DNA of 38,452 nucleotides from CAZYVU01 sp964651435 (GCA_964651435.1 CAZYVU010000030.1:1-38452), one strand, 5' to 3'; counted from the first letter of the stretch, positions 26,303 through 34,439 are shown. The notes: a model not told the origin generated them from the sequence alone. Translations and numbers: made by a program.

Positions 26303-26331
26303 TTGACATCGGCTGTTCAATTACATAAGCT
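26303..26331 (+). promoter_or_regulatory. Candidate sigma70 promoter of the DUF3124 gene
   Basis: A perfect TTGACA (26303-26308), a 17-nt spacer and TAAGCT (26326-26331). It lies about 65 nt before the DUF3124 start codon and shares both hexamers and the spacing with the promoter proposed at 15878-15906. Confidence 0.4.
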
Positions 26332-26395
26332 TTTGTAGGCAGGCGCTTCGAGAAGGAGAACTACCATTTCGTGTGCCCGATAAGGGGAGGTTGAA

Positions 26396-26896
26396 TTGAA
26401 GGCTCTGATGGAGAGATGGGCGATTCTTTTCCTGTTGTTTTCCATGGTCCCTGGCTTGCCTCCAGCCCTGGGGGTGGCACATGCCCAGTCCGAAATCAGG
26501 CTGTCAAAGGGTCAGACGGTGTACGTGCCCATTTATTCCCACATCTACTTTGGCGACAAGGAAACGCGGTTCTGGCTTGCTGTCACCGTCAGCATCAGGA
26601 ACACGGACCCGCAGTATCCCATGACGATCCTGGAGGGGGAATACTATGACTCTGCGGGCAAGCTCATTAAGAGGTACGTCGAAAAACCCATAAAAGTAAA
26701 CGCACGGGCCTCCGAGCGATTCGTCATCAAGGAATCGGACGACACCGGGGGATCAGGGGCCAATTTCATCCTGAAATGGAGGTCTGAACGGCCCATCAGT
26801 GCCCCCATCGTAGAATCCGTTATGATCGGCACAAAATCGCAACAGGGTATTTCTTTCACATCGCGCGGACAGGTGATCAGGGAAGAGGACCGCTGA
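26396..26896 (+). CDS. DUF3124 secreted protein
   Basis: A 166-residue protein with a signal peptide ending near AHA-QS (residue ~31), then a beta-rich domain of the DUF3124 type: LSKGQTVYVPIYSHIYFGD, VTVSIRNTDPQYPMTIL, and a C-terminal IVESVMIGTKSQQGISFTSRG. The function of the family is unknown; the sequence suggests a soluble periplasmic beta-sandwich. The TTG at 26396 follows AGGGGAGG by five nt; ATG 26408 is an alternative. Its 3' end overlaps the convergent antiporter gene by 20 nt. The family is often seen near transport or envelope genes, which fits here, but nothing more specific can be claimed. Confidence 0.85.
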   Translation: MKALMERWAILFLLFSMVPGLPPALGVAHAQSEIRLSKGQTVYVPIYSHIYFGDKETRFWLAVTVSIRNTDPQYPMTILEGEYYDSAGKLIKRYVEKPIKVNARASERFVIKESDDTGGSGANFILKWRSERPISAPIVESVMIGTKSQQGISFTSRGQVIREEDR

Positions 26897-29045
26897 AAAG
26901 GTCGGAGTCTCTTACCCTTGCCACCTGCTCCCGGGCCCCGATGACAATCAGCTTGTCTCCTCCCTGAAGACGCTCGTCGGCCCGCGGCATCACAAGCCGG
27001 TCTTCGCCCCGGACGATTCCTATGACGGTCAGCTTATAGGTCTTGCGAAAATCAAGCTCGGCGAGAGTCTTGTCGCGCCTTGCACAGGAAGGCCCTATTT
27101 CTATCTCTGCCGTCGCGATCCCCCCTGACTCCGTCTCCTCTTCAGGCTCATCGATCTGTTGCAGGAATTCTTCGGCGTGCCGGAGCGTCGACGGTTCTCC
27201 CATGAGCACCAGACGGTCGGCGGGAAAAAGCTGAAACGCCGGGTCCGGGTCGAGGTAGACGCGGCCCGCACGGCTCACCGCCAGTATGGAGATACCGGTC
27301 ACCGCACGAAGGCCGAGGTCCTGGATCAGTTGGCCCGCAAAGACAGAGCTTTTCCGGAGCCGAACCTCCTTCAGCGCCAGCGGCCAGTCGATCTCTGCGG
27401 GCAAGAGATGCATGGCCTCCGTTAGAGAGTCGACGGCCTCCTCCGAGGCATCGCTAAAGGGCCTGAGAACGACGTGGGCGCCCGATGAGAGAAAAAGCCT
27501 GGCCTCATCCTCATCCTTGGCGGCCACTGCTATCCTACCCTCAAAACGGCGCTCCCGCAGCAGGTGCAGGAGCGTCAGGTTCAGGTCCCTGTCCCGCACC
27601 GTGGATACCATCCATTTTGCGCAGTTCAAAGGCAGATTGTCGAGGAACTCCGGGTCGCCCACATCCCCAAAAATAGTGGGCACTCCCTGAGACCTCCAGG
27701 CGTCAAGGGCCTGGGGGTCAAAGTCCACGCCGGCTATGCGCTTTCGCCTGTCCAGGAGATGCCTGGCAATACCACTGCCGTAATTGCCCAGCCCCACGAT
27801 GAGTGTATCTATTTCAGGGGTTAAACATGTCTCAGCGCTCTCTTGCTCGCGGGTGGGGTGTTTCTTCTCGAAGATCTTCAGGGGCCCCGCCAGCCAGCGA
27901 TAGAGCGTTCCGGAGTATATGATCATGTATGTGGAAAGACAGATGGTAATGACGCCGACGAGCGTGATAAGGCTCAGGGCCTCCTTGCTGATATGTCCGA
28001 GGCCCAAGCCCAGGGCTGCCACAATGAGCGAGAACTCGCTTATCTGAGCTACCGCCAGACCTGCGAGGAAGCCTGTGCGCCGCCGGTACCCCATGACACC
28101 CATGATCGCCATGACGATGAGGGGGTTACCGATGAGCACAAATATGGAAAGCCAGACGGCGTTGGCCACCTGGGGCCCCACGGTCGTCAGGTCGAGCTGC
28201 GCCCCGAGATGGATGAAGAAAAAGAGGAGCAGAAAATCTCTCACGCCGACCAGCCTGGCCCCGATTGTTTCTCTGTACTGCGTAGAGGCCAGAGAAATGC
28301 CGGCGAGAAATGCCCCCACCTCCTTGCTGAAACCGAGGTAATCCCCTAAGGCGGCAAGAAAAACGGCCCAGGCTATGGAAAACACAAGGAGGCATTCCTG
28401 GTTCCTGGCCAGTTGCCGCGTAAGCCCGGGCAGGACATACCGCATGAGCAGGCCTATGAGCACGAGGAGTCCGACCCCTTTTCCTGCTATGGCGGCTATC
28501 CTGACGAACGTCTCGTAGCCCCCGCCTGCTTCCCCACCCAGCGCCGTCAGAAGGATTATGGCAAGGATTGCCGCAATGTCCTGGACGATGAGGAAGCCGA
28601 CGGCGATTCTTCCGTGAAGTGCGTCTATCTCTTTCTTGTCCGAGAGCAGCTTGACGATGATAATGGTGCTGGAGAAGGTAAGGGCCACGGCGATGTAGAG
28701 TGCGGGAACAAAGGAGAAACCCATGAAGTAGGTGATAAGAAACCCGAAGATACTGGTAAAAATGACCTGACCCAAACCCGTTGCAAGGGCGACAGGCCCG
28801 GTGGTGCGGATAAGGTGTAAATCGAGCTTCAGCCCCACCACGAAGAGCAGGAGGGCAATACCGATCTGTGCCAGCAGCTCCATCTGGCCATGGCTCTGAA
28901 TGATAGCAAATCCCGATGGCCCGGCAAGTATGCCCGTTGCCAGAAAGGCGACGATGAGGGGCTGCCTGAACACCATGCCCACGGCGCCCGCTACGGCCGC
29001 AATGCCCAGGACTATGGCTACCTCGTAAAAAATCTTTTCATACAT
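26877..29045 (-). CDS. CPA2-family monovalent cation:proton antiporter with TrkA-N and TrkA-C domains (KefB-like)
   Basis: A 722-residue protein. Residues ~1-385 form a Na+/H+-exchanger membrane domain (GIALLLFVVGLKLDLHL, KEVGAFLAGISLAST). A TrkA-N Rossmann domain follows (IDTLIVGLGNYGSGIARHLLD, GVDFDPQAL), then two TrkA-C domains (~530-620 and ~640-722, the second with YKLTVIGIVRGEDRLVMPRADERL). It would exchange K+ or Na+ for protons under nucleotide control, like KefB/KefC and YbaL. ATG 29045 is preferred to TTG 29060 because GAGGGG precedes it at good distance and the TTG falls at the predicted transcription start. It may balance Trk-driven K+ uptake encoded 5 kb away. Confidence 0.94.
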   Translation of the reverse strand: MYEKIFYEVAIVLGIAAVAGAVGMVFRQPLIVAFLATGILAGPSGFAIIQSHGQMELLAQIGIALLLFVVGLKLDLHLIRTTGPVALATGLGQVIFTSIFGFLITYFMGFSFVPALYIAVALTFSSTIIIVKLLSDKKEIDALHGRIAVGFLIVQDIAAILAIILLTALGGEAGGGYETFVRIAAIAGKGVGLLVLIGLLMRYVLPGLTRQLARNQECLLVFSIAWAVFLAALGDYLGFSKEVGAFLAGISLASTQYRETIGARLVGVRDFLLLFFFIHLGAQLDLTTVGPQVANAVWLSIFVLIGNPLIVMAIMGVMGYRRRTGFLAGLAVAQISEFSLIVAALGLGLGHISKEALSLITLVGVITICLSTYMIIYSGTLYRWLAGPLKIFEKKHPTREQESAETCLTPEIDTLIVGLGNYGSGIARHLLDRRKRIAGVDFDPQALDAWRSQGVPTIFGDVGDPEFLDNLPLNCAKWMVSTVRDRDLNLTLLHLLRERRFEGRIAVAAKDEDEARLFLSSGAHVVLRPFSDASEEAVDSLTEAMHLLPAEIDWPLALKEVRLRKSSVFAGQLIQDLGLRAVTGISILAVSRAGRVYLDPDPAFQLFPADRLVLMGEPSTLRHAEEFLQQIDEPEEETESGGIATAEIEIGPSCARRDKTLAELDFRKTYKLTVIGIVRGEDRLVMPRADERLQGGDKLIVIGAREQVARVRDSDLFSGPLP

Positions 29046-29065
29046 ACATAGACCCCTCAAAAGGC

Positions 29066-29095
29066 ATTATAGTGTTTCGTCGGACGCAAAGTCAA
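29066..29095 (-). promoter_or_regulatory. Strong sigma70 promoter candidate of the CPA2 antiporter
   Basis: Reading leftward, TTGACT (29090-29095), 18-nt spacer, and a perfect TATAAT (29066-29071). The start of transcription would be near 29059, giving a leader of about 14 nt that contains only the GAGGGG ribosome binding site before ATG 29045. Confidence 0.65.
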
Positions 29096-29164
29096 CGAAG
29101 GTACCTGCCGACACCTGCTTGAGATATGTGCGCCATCCGTGTAATCTTACTTCAGGAGGATGCG

Positions 29165-29548
29165 ATGAGACGGATAACCCTTTTGCTCTTTGCAGCCGCA
29201 GCGCTCGCCCTATCGGGTTGCTGCATCGACAAGGTCATACTCTCGGGGAACGGGAATGTTCAGTCCGGCACCATAGGGGCAACGGTGGAGATCGAGTACT
29301 GCAACGCCCTGCAGGCCGAGGTCGTCGATGAGTTGCTTCTGGTCTCGGAAACCTACCGCTCGCACTGGGAAAAATGTGCCCTCACCCAGGACCCTCCCGG
29401 ATGCCGCAAAGAGGTGACGGAGGTCTACCAGACCCAGATGAAGGAGCTGAACGCCATTCTCGCTTCCATGAAAGGGAGGCCGGAAGAGGAGCAGAGGCTG
29501 ATTCTGCACAACGCAAAGGTAAGGGGACGGCTTAAAGCCCCCCAATAG
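29165..29548 (+). CDS. Small lipoprotein of unknown function
   Basis: A 127-residue protein with a clear lipoprotein signal peptide (RRITLLLFAAAALALSGC, lipobox LSGC), so it should be anchored in an envelope membrane. After the lipidated cysteine comes CIDKVILSGNGNVQSGTIGATVEIEYCNA, then a helical C-terminal half with a cysteine pair (KCALTQDPPGCRKE) that could form a disulfide. I do not recognise the family. AGGAGG stands six nt before ATG 29165. It is divergent from the antiporter and followed 22 nt later by the DUF296 gene, with which it is probably co-transcribed. Confidence 0.75.
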   Translation: MRRITLLLFAAAALALSGCCIDKVILSGNGNVQSGTIGATVEIEYCNALQAEVVDELLLVSETYRSHWEKCALTQDPPGCRKEVTEVYQTQMKELNAILASMKGRPEEEQRLILHNAKVRGRLKAPQ

Positions 29549-29570
29549 GGAGAAAAGGAGCGGGAAAACC

Positions 29571-30023
29571 GTGAAATACCAGGTAGGTAACATCGGCAAG
29601 ACCATCATCGTGCGCTTTGAGGACGGCGACGACATCCTTGGGGGCCTGGCCGGGATCGTGAAGGCCGAGGAGATTCGGGCCGCCGTCTTTTACCTTGTCG
29701 GCGGCATCAGGGAAGGAAGGATCGTCGTCGGCCCTGAAACGGACGACCTGCCACCAAAACCTGTCTGGCGGGAAATCGGCGAGAGCCATGAATCCCTGGG
29801 CATCGGGACGATCTTCCCCCATAACGGCGAGCCGCGCATTCACTTCCACGGCGCCTACGGAAAGCATGACACGAGCAAGGTGGGGTGCCTGCGGGAGCTG
29901 GCCGAGACCTTCCTCGTCATGGAGGCAATCATTATGGAGCTTCAGGGGGTAACGGCAACACGGGAACTCGACCCCCTGACCAACATGGTGCTCCTCAAGA
30001 TACCCGGCGAAAATCCCCCTTAG
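29571..30023 (+). CDS. PPC/DUF296 domain protein (PD1-like)
   Basis: A 150-residue single-domain protein. The fold signature is visible as FEDGDDILGGLAGIVKAEEIRAAVFYLVGGIREGRIVVGPE, followed by IHFHGAYGKHDTSKVGCLRE, where the family's conserved histidine-rich strand and glycine turn lie. DUF296/PPC proteins are compact trimers; the plant AT-hook versions bind DNA, while bacterial stand-alone ones bind metal through histidines and have no established role. GTG start with GGAG upstream. Its stop codon overlaps the stop of the convergent acyl-CoA synthetase beta gene by four nt. Confidence 0.85.
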   Translation: MKYQVGNIGKTIIVRFEDGDDILGGLAGIVKAEEIRAAVFYLVGGIREGRIVVGPETDDLPPKPVWREIGESHESLGIGTIFPHNGEPRIHFHGAYGKHDTSKVGCLRELAETFLVMEAIIMELQGVTATRELDPLTNMVLLKIPGENPP

Positions 30024-30703
30024 GTTTGCTTCGCCAGCATGATGCGCGCATCCCCTATGACGCACCTTTTCGACGAGCAGAAAAGGGGGTTGAGGTCGAT
30101 GGAATCGATCATGTCGGCCATATCGACAATGAGGTTCGAAAACCTGACAAGAAACGCCGTAAGCGCCTCCATGTCGATGGGTTCGGCACCCCGAAACCCC
30201 TCGAGAAGCGGCCGGGCTTTGAGAGACCTCACCATAGAAGCAACATCGCCGGCCGCGAGCGGCGCCATGCGGATCGCCGTGTCCTTATATATTTCCGTCG
30301 ACGTCCCCCCCATCCCCATGAGTACAACGGGGCCGAACTGGAAGTCGATCTTGGCGCCGACAATGAGCTCGATGCCCGATGCCGTTTCCTCCACCAGCAC
30401 ACCCTCGCACCCTTTCAGGCTTAAGAGCCGCTCCATGGCCCTCTCAAGGGCAGGGGCATCGGCGATGCCCGTTACGACACCCCCGGCATCCGACTTGTGA
30501 ATAATCTCGGGAGATACAACCTTTGCCACCACGGGGTATCCGACGCCGTCGGCAAAGGCCTTTGCCGCCTCAACGTCCCTGGTGCTGATAAAACGCGGAA
30601 CGTCGAGGCCGGCAAGCCCGAAAAGCCTCTTCGCCTCCGGTTCCATAACCCACCCCAATGGCAACGCGCTGGAGATAATGTCTTTCATCGCATCCGTTAA
30701 CAT
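30020..30703 (-). CDS. ADP-forming acetyl/acyl-CoA synthetase, beta subunit (ATP-grasp)
   Basis: A 227-residue ATP-grasp subunit, the usual size of stand-alone beta subunits. It contains GYPVVAKVVSPEIIHKSDAGGV with the conserved histidine at residue 69 (H71 of the archaeal enzyme carries a transient phosphate), EETASGIELIVGAKID, and GGTSTEIYKD for nucleotide and metal binding. With the alpha subunit it converts acyl-CoA, ADP and phosphate to acid, ATP and CoA, a substrate-level ATP-forming step. AGGAGG lies eight nt before the ATG and the gene overlaps the end of alpha by seven nt, so the subunits are translationally coupled. Substrate chain length or aromatic character cannot be told. Confidence 0.93.
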   Translation of the reverse strand: MLTDAMKDIISSALPLGWVMEPEAKRLFGLAGLDVPRFISTRDVEAAKAFADGVGYPVVAKVVSPEIIHKSDAGGVVTGIADAPALERAMERLLSLKGCEGVLVEETASGIELIVGAKIDFQFGPVVLMGMGGTSTEIYKDTAIRMAPLAAGDVASMVRSLKARPLLEGFRGAEPIDMEALTAFLVRFSNLIVDMADMIDSIDLNPLFCSSKRCVIGDARIMLAKQT

Positions 30704-32064
30704 GGTTTGTTCCTCCTAAGCGCCTCGGCCATGTGGATCGCATCCTCGACGGAGTGGGCTACCGGGATGCCGTTCAAGGCAAAGCCCTCGACAAGCATCC
30801 GATATTTTTCCAGGTGAGGCACGTAGGCAATAATGGGCTTCCCCTCCTGTGCGTGAACGAAGCTAAGCCGCGCACCGAGGTCAAGGGTGACGTAAGGGAG
30901 GTACGGCAGGAGGAGCACGACGATGCAGTCCACATCCTCTCGCTTGCTCATCCATCGAGCCGCCGCGAGAAAATCGTCATCATTTGAGCTGCCTGTCAGG
31001 TCTACGGGGTTGGACAGGGCCGCGATATCCCGTATGGCAGGCCCCAGAACCGCTTTCAGCCCCTCCTGGTCCTCCGGTGAAAAGGCCGGTAGCTCAAGCC
31101 CGTGCTCGAAACAGATGTCCGTTGCCAGGGCCCCGTGGCCGCCGCTGCCGGTGATGATCCCCACCTTTCCCTCGACGGAGGACTTGTAGCAGCTCAGCGC
31201 CTCAGCGAAGGAGACGATTTCGAACTCGTCGAAGGCCTCAACTATGCCGTACTGGCTCATGACCGCCGAAAAGACGGCGTAGTCTCCTGCCATCGAGGCG
31301 GTGTGGCTGCTCACGGCCTTCATACCGCGGGCGGTCTTGCCCGATTTCAGGACAATAATGGGCTTGCTGCAGGGAAGGGCGGCCTCGACAAACCTGCGCC
31401 CCTCGCCATGCCCGAAGCCTTCCAGGTAGAACGCCATGACATGCGTCTCGGGGTCGCTGCTGAAGTACGCTAAAAGGTCGAGCTCCCGGATAAGGGCCTT
31501 GTTTCCGATACTGACGCAGAGCGACAGGCCCACCCCCTCAGAAACGCATTTCACCATGTGATCCACCAGAATACCCCCGCTCTGGCTTACAAGGGCGACT
31601 CTCCCCTTCTCCGGCTTTACCATCCTCTCACCGGGAATGAAGAAGGTATCCATAAAGTCCGGCGAGTAGACACCGAGACAGTTGGGGCCGATAAAGGGGA
31701 AATCGGCACTCCGGGCGATGTCGACAAGGCGGTCCTGGAGGCGCCCCTCACCGGTCTCGGCGAAACCGCCCGATATGACAATGGCCGCCTTAACCCCCAC
31801 CGAGATGCAGTCCTCGACAAGGGAGGGCACCCTGTCCGCCTTTACGGCGATGACGGCCAGGTCGATCTGTTCCGGAAGCTCCGAGATGCGGGGATAGACG
31901 TTCTCCCCTCTCAGCGTCCCGCCTTTCGGGTTTACCGCGTAAACCCGAGTCTGGTACCGAAGGTGGTTCTTGTTATAAATCACGTTGGCAGGATGTGCGT
32001 CGTCGGAAAGGGAGACGCCGATGACGGCCATCGTTTGGGGCCTAAAGAGCGGGGCCAGATTCAT
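30697..32064 (-). CDS. ADP-forming acetyl/acyl-CoA synthetase, alpha subunit
   Basis: A 455-residue subunit with a CoA-binding Rossmann domain (residues ~1-130: FRPQTMAVIGVSLSDDAHPANVIY), a succinyl-CoA-ligase-like domain (~145-290: GRVALVSQSGGILVDHMV) and a third flavodoxin-like domain (~295-455). The phosphohistidine motif reads SSHTASMAGDYAVF with the histidine at residue 254, where archaeal enzymes have H257. In many bacteria alpha and beta are fused in a ~700-residue protein; here they are separate, as in archaeal acdA/acdB. It overlaps the upstream DUF169 gene by ATGA, with GAGGGC as ribosome binding site. Confidence 0.94.
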   Translation of the reverse strand: MNLAPLFRPQTMAVIGVSLSDDAHPANVIYNKNHLRYQTRVYAVNPKGGTLRGENVYPRISELPEQIDLAVIAVKADRVPSLVEDCISVGVKAAIVISGGFAETGEGRLQDRLVDIARSADFPFIGPNCLGVYSPDFMDTFFIPGERMVKPEKGRVALVSQSGGILVDHMVKCVSEGVGLSLCVSIGNKALIRELDLLAYFSSDPETHVMAFYLEGFGHGEGRRFVEAALPCSKPIIVLKSGKTARGMKAVSSHTASMAGDYAVFSAVMSQYGIVEAFDEFEIVSFAEALSCYKSSVEGKVGIITGSGGHGALATDICFEHGLELPAFSPEDQEGLKAVLGPAIRDIAALSNPVDLTGSSNDDDFLAAARWMSKREDVDCIVVLLLPYLPYVTLDLGARLSFVHAQEGKPIIAYVPHLEKYRMLVEGFALNGIPVAHSVEDAIHMAEALRRNKPC

Positions 32065-32828
32065 TTGCCCTCCCTCGACGCCCGGGCAATGCGCCTCCTC
32101 ACCTTGGCCCAGCTTGCACCGGAGAGAAAGCTCTCCTCCATGTTGTCGATCATCTTGGCAAATTTCTTCATCGGAACGGCCAGCGAGAAGGTCGTCGCCG
32201 ACACACAGGGTCTCGCCGACACGTCGAACATGCCGATAAAGGATTTGGGCCGCTCCGCGTCCCTCTCAAGGTAGGGGTACTGAAGGATGGTCGCACACCC
32301 TGCGCCGAAGGGGGAAAGGACACCCCACCGATCCGGTTCGTCAAAGTTTGCAAGCGTGAAAACCCCGGCAATAACGTCGGGAGAATCGAAGAAAATGACC
32401 ACTTCCGGGTCGTCCGCCCCGTCAAGGTGGTCCCACCTCTTGAAGACGGCGTGTGGTGCCGGGGCGGGATACCAGGGCATGGTATCCATCAGTGATTTTA
32501 CAAGCTCCGGCGTCTTCTTGTACCGCTCGCCTTCCATTTGCCCCGGGATGCCGCAGGAGAGGAAAAATTCAAAGCCGGGCATGAGGTCCTTGGAAAAACC
32601 GAGGTACCTTCTCCCCCCGAAGCAGCCGACCGTTTCCACGCTGAGGCAGATAGACCTACCCGTCAAGACCCGTGCTATATCAGCCAGTATGCACCGGTGC
32701 TCCTTCGGCACCTTGGGAGGCTTCCCGCCGGCCGCACTGTCGGCATAGAAAAAAGTGACGGGCAGGTTCGCCCCGGCAAAGTATTTGGTCCAAAGGCTCG
32801 CAAACCGCTCCCTCATCTCCCGTTCCAT
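32061..32828 (-). CDS. DUF169 family protein
   Basis: A 255-residue soluble protein of the DUF169 type. Family-like features are LARVLTGR-type text (ILADIARVLTGRSICLS), CFGGRRYLGF, and AGCATILQYPYLE, with conserved cysteines in the first half (HRCILAD, VGCFGGRRY, LSCGIPG) and another at GAGCATI. These cysteines could hold a metal or cluster, but that is inference. It has no established function. It is the first gene of a tightly coupled operon with the two acyl-CoA synthetase subunits, which suggests a role in the same acyl-CoA metabolism. Start ATG is preceded by GGAGGCGGAG. Confidence 0.88.
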   Translation of the reverse strand: MEREMRERFASLWTKYFAGANLPVTFFYADSAAGGKPPKVPKEHRCILADIARVLTGRSICLSVETVGCFGGRRYLGFSKDLMPGFEFFLSCGIPGQMEGERYKKTPELVKSLMDTMPWYPAPAPHAVFKRWDHLDGADDPEVVIFFDSPDVIAGVFTLANFDEPDRWGVLSPFGAGCATILQYPYLERDAERPKSFIGMFDVSARPCVSATTFSLAVPMKKFAKMIDNMEESFLSGASWAKVRRRIARASREGK

Positions 32829-32871
32829 CTCCGCCTCCGTTTTGTCGATGTCTGTTCTTTATCTTCTTTCG

Positions 32872-34302
32872 TCACTGTCGTATCCGCACCTTGTAGGTCA
32901 GCTTCACCTCCTGATCCTTCTTCACCGGCACGTCAAATGAAATTGTATACGCGTCGTCCTTCTTGTGTGTGTGGGAGGATTCCAGCACGCGCCAATCGCC
33001 ATAGAGCGGCTCCACCACCTTTACCACGACGTCTTCCCGCTTGTGGTTTCTTAACGATACCTCGAAGGCCGTTTCGATGGTGTCCTTGGCGATCTTTTCC
33101 CAGGTCATCTGCTTCCGCATTGCCGCGATGTCGAACGCATTGCCCAGCTTAATGCGGATCTTTTCGTCCTTCGGCGTGTGATCGATTGCGTCCTCGCCGA
33201 TGAACTGAAGGCTCCCGTCGCCGTCCTGCTTGTAGACACGGATCACTCCCTTTGGCAGCGGCATGCCGAGATTATGCTCCTTCTTGTTCTGCAACTCCAC
33301 AAAAACGGCCACTTTCTGCGTCGTCAGCCGCTCCGGATAACGATTCTGGTAGTAGTTTGTAAGACCGCGGTAGATGAATTCCTTCCTGACCGGTATATTC
33401 TCGGCGTCAAGAAGGCTTATCTGCTTGGTCTGGTTCTCCTTTATTGTGGCCTTCCTCTCAAGCGTGTACATATGGTATTCAAACAGCCCTTCCTCCCGGA
33501 ACTGGGGGGCCGGGGCAGCCGCCACATCGGCGGCCATCATGGCCTTCTCCCTTCTCACCCCCTCGGCCTTCACCCGATGGATATCGCCGGCCACAAGCTT
33601 CAATTTTGCGTCCCTGTAGGCTGCCCCGCTCTTGTTGTCGATGGTCACCCAACCCTCCAGGGCAGACCTCTCATCCTTTGCGTCGAGCACAACAACGTAG
33701 TCCGCCCGCCAGGTAATGCCGTTTGTAAGGTAGAGGGCCTCGATGGTACGGCTACCGCCGCTTGGGCTGTTGAGAAGCCAGACCAGGGTCGGCTTTGAGA
33801 TAAGGTTCTCCGGCAGTTCCGGAAATATGACCCTTCCGGGGTGGTTAAACGTAATGTCGTTACCTATTCTGAACACGGGGATGCCCTCGTTGTTCGAAAG
33901 AAGGCGGGCTGCGACTACTTCCTCTTTGTCGGTGTAGGGATTGCGCGTCAGGAGCTTGACCTCCTTGCCCACGTACTTATCCAGCAGCTTTCGGGGACTC
34001 AACAGGTCATACTCGTAGTTCTGCTCCAGAACCAAAAACCCTTTCGGCCCCGAAAGGGACCGAATGCTGACGCTGGACGGCATGATCTGCGCCGCTACGT
34101 CCATGAATTTCAGCTCCTGAATGCCCGGGCCCAGCGAGACCTGCCGCACATCCTTCACGAGCCCCACATTGACGTTGTAGACCGTAACCTCCAGCCCCCG
34201 CTGGTCCTCAACTGTGGAGACAGCCCCCCGGGCGGCCCCTGTCTGAGCCAGAAGGCCCCCCGTCAAAAGGGCGGCCAATGTTAGCATGAGTAACTTCTTC
34301 AT
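32872..34302 (-). CDS. DUF4139 secreted protein
   Basis: A 476-residue protein with a cleavable signal peptide (KKLLMLTLAALLTGGLLAQTGAARG, cleavage near residue 27). The mature part is beta-rich: an N-terminal domain (VEDQRGLEVTVYNVNVGLVKDVRQV), then a DUF4139 region whose landmarks are GITWRADYVVVLD, EGWVTIDNKSGAAYRDAKLKLVAGDI and a C-terminal immunoglobulin-like DVPVKKDQEVKLTYKVRIRQ. Function unknown; related proteins are periplasmic or surface-exposed. The start is ATG 34302, where the signal peptide begins and GGGGGA lies four nt upstream. It is transcribed away from the hydrolase gene. Confidence 0.85.
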   Translation of the reverse strand: MKKLLMLTLAALLTGGLLAQTGAARGAVSTVEDQRGLEVTVYNVNVGLVKDVRQVSLGPGIQELKFMDVAAQIMPSSVSIRSLSGPKGFLVLEQNYEYDLLSPRKLLDKYVGKEVKLLTRNPYTDKEEVVAARLLSNNEGIPVFRIGNDITFNHPGRVIFPELPENLISKPTLVWLLNSPSGGSRTIEALYLTNGITWRADYVVVLDAKDERSALEGWVTIDNKSGAAYRDAKLKLVAGDIHRVKAEGVRREKAMMAADVAAAPAPQFREEGLFEYHMYTLERKATIKENQTKQISLLDAENIPVRKEFIYRGLTNYYQNRYPERLTTQKVAVFVELQNKKEHNLGMPLPKGVIRVYKQDGDGSLQFIGEDAIDHTPKDEKIRIKLGNAFDIAAMRKQMTWEKIAKDTIETAFEVSLRNHKREDVVVKVVEPLYGDWRVLESSHTHKKDDAYTISFDVPVKKDQEVKLTYKVRIRQ

Positions 34303-34330
34303 ATATCCCCCTGGCGTTAAGCTTTTACCC

Positions 34331-34359
34331 ATTATAGACCAATGCAAGGACCTCGGCAA
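34331..34359 (-). promoter_or_regulatory. Candidate sigma70 promoter of the DUF4139 gene
   Basis: Reading leftward, TTGCCG (34354-34359), 17-nt spacer and a perfect TATAAT (34331-34336). Transcription would begin near 34324, leaving about 22 nt of leader before ATG 34302. Confidence 0.55.
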
Positions 34360-34378
34360 CGGGGAACAAGCTTTTCCC

Positions 34379-34400
34379 TTGACCGGTCTTGTCCGGTCAA
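34379..34400. promoter_or_regulatory. Palindromic operator on the hydrolase promoter
   Basis: TTGACCGG-N6-CCGGTCAA is a perfect eight-base inverted repeat. Its left arm contains the -35 hexamer of the promoter at 34379-34408, so a bound protein would block RNA polymerase. The arm length and six-base centre suit a dimeric helix-turn-helix repressor. No regulator gene is adjacent. Confidence 0.55.
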
Positions 34401-34408
34401 CGTAAAAT
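34379..34408 (+). promoter_or_regulatory. Candidate sigma70 promoter of the MBL-fold hydrolase
   Basis: TTGACC (34379-34384), 18-nt spacer, TAAAAT (34403-34408); both hexamers match the consensus at five of six. Transcription would begin about 25 nt before ATG 34440. It overlaps the palindrome described at 34379-34400. Confidence 0.5.
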
Positions 34409-34439
34409 AGACCTCCAATACGGAAGGAAAGGAGCCATT

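Noticed and set aside
25181..26338. A 385-codon plus-strand frame opposite the diguanylate cyclase
   Set aside because: The minus-strand gene has intact GGDEF and I-site motifs; the plus frame shows no domain and no ribosome binding site.
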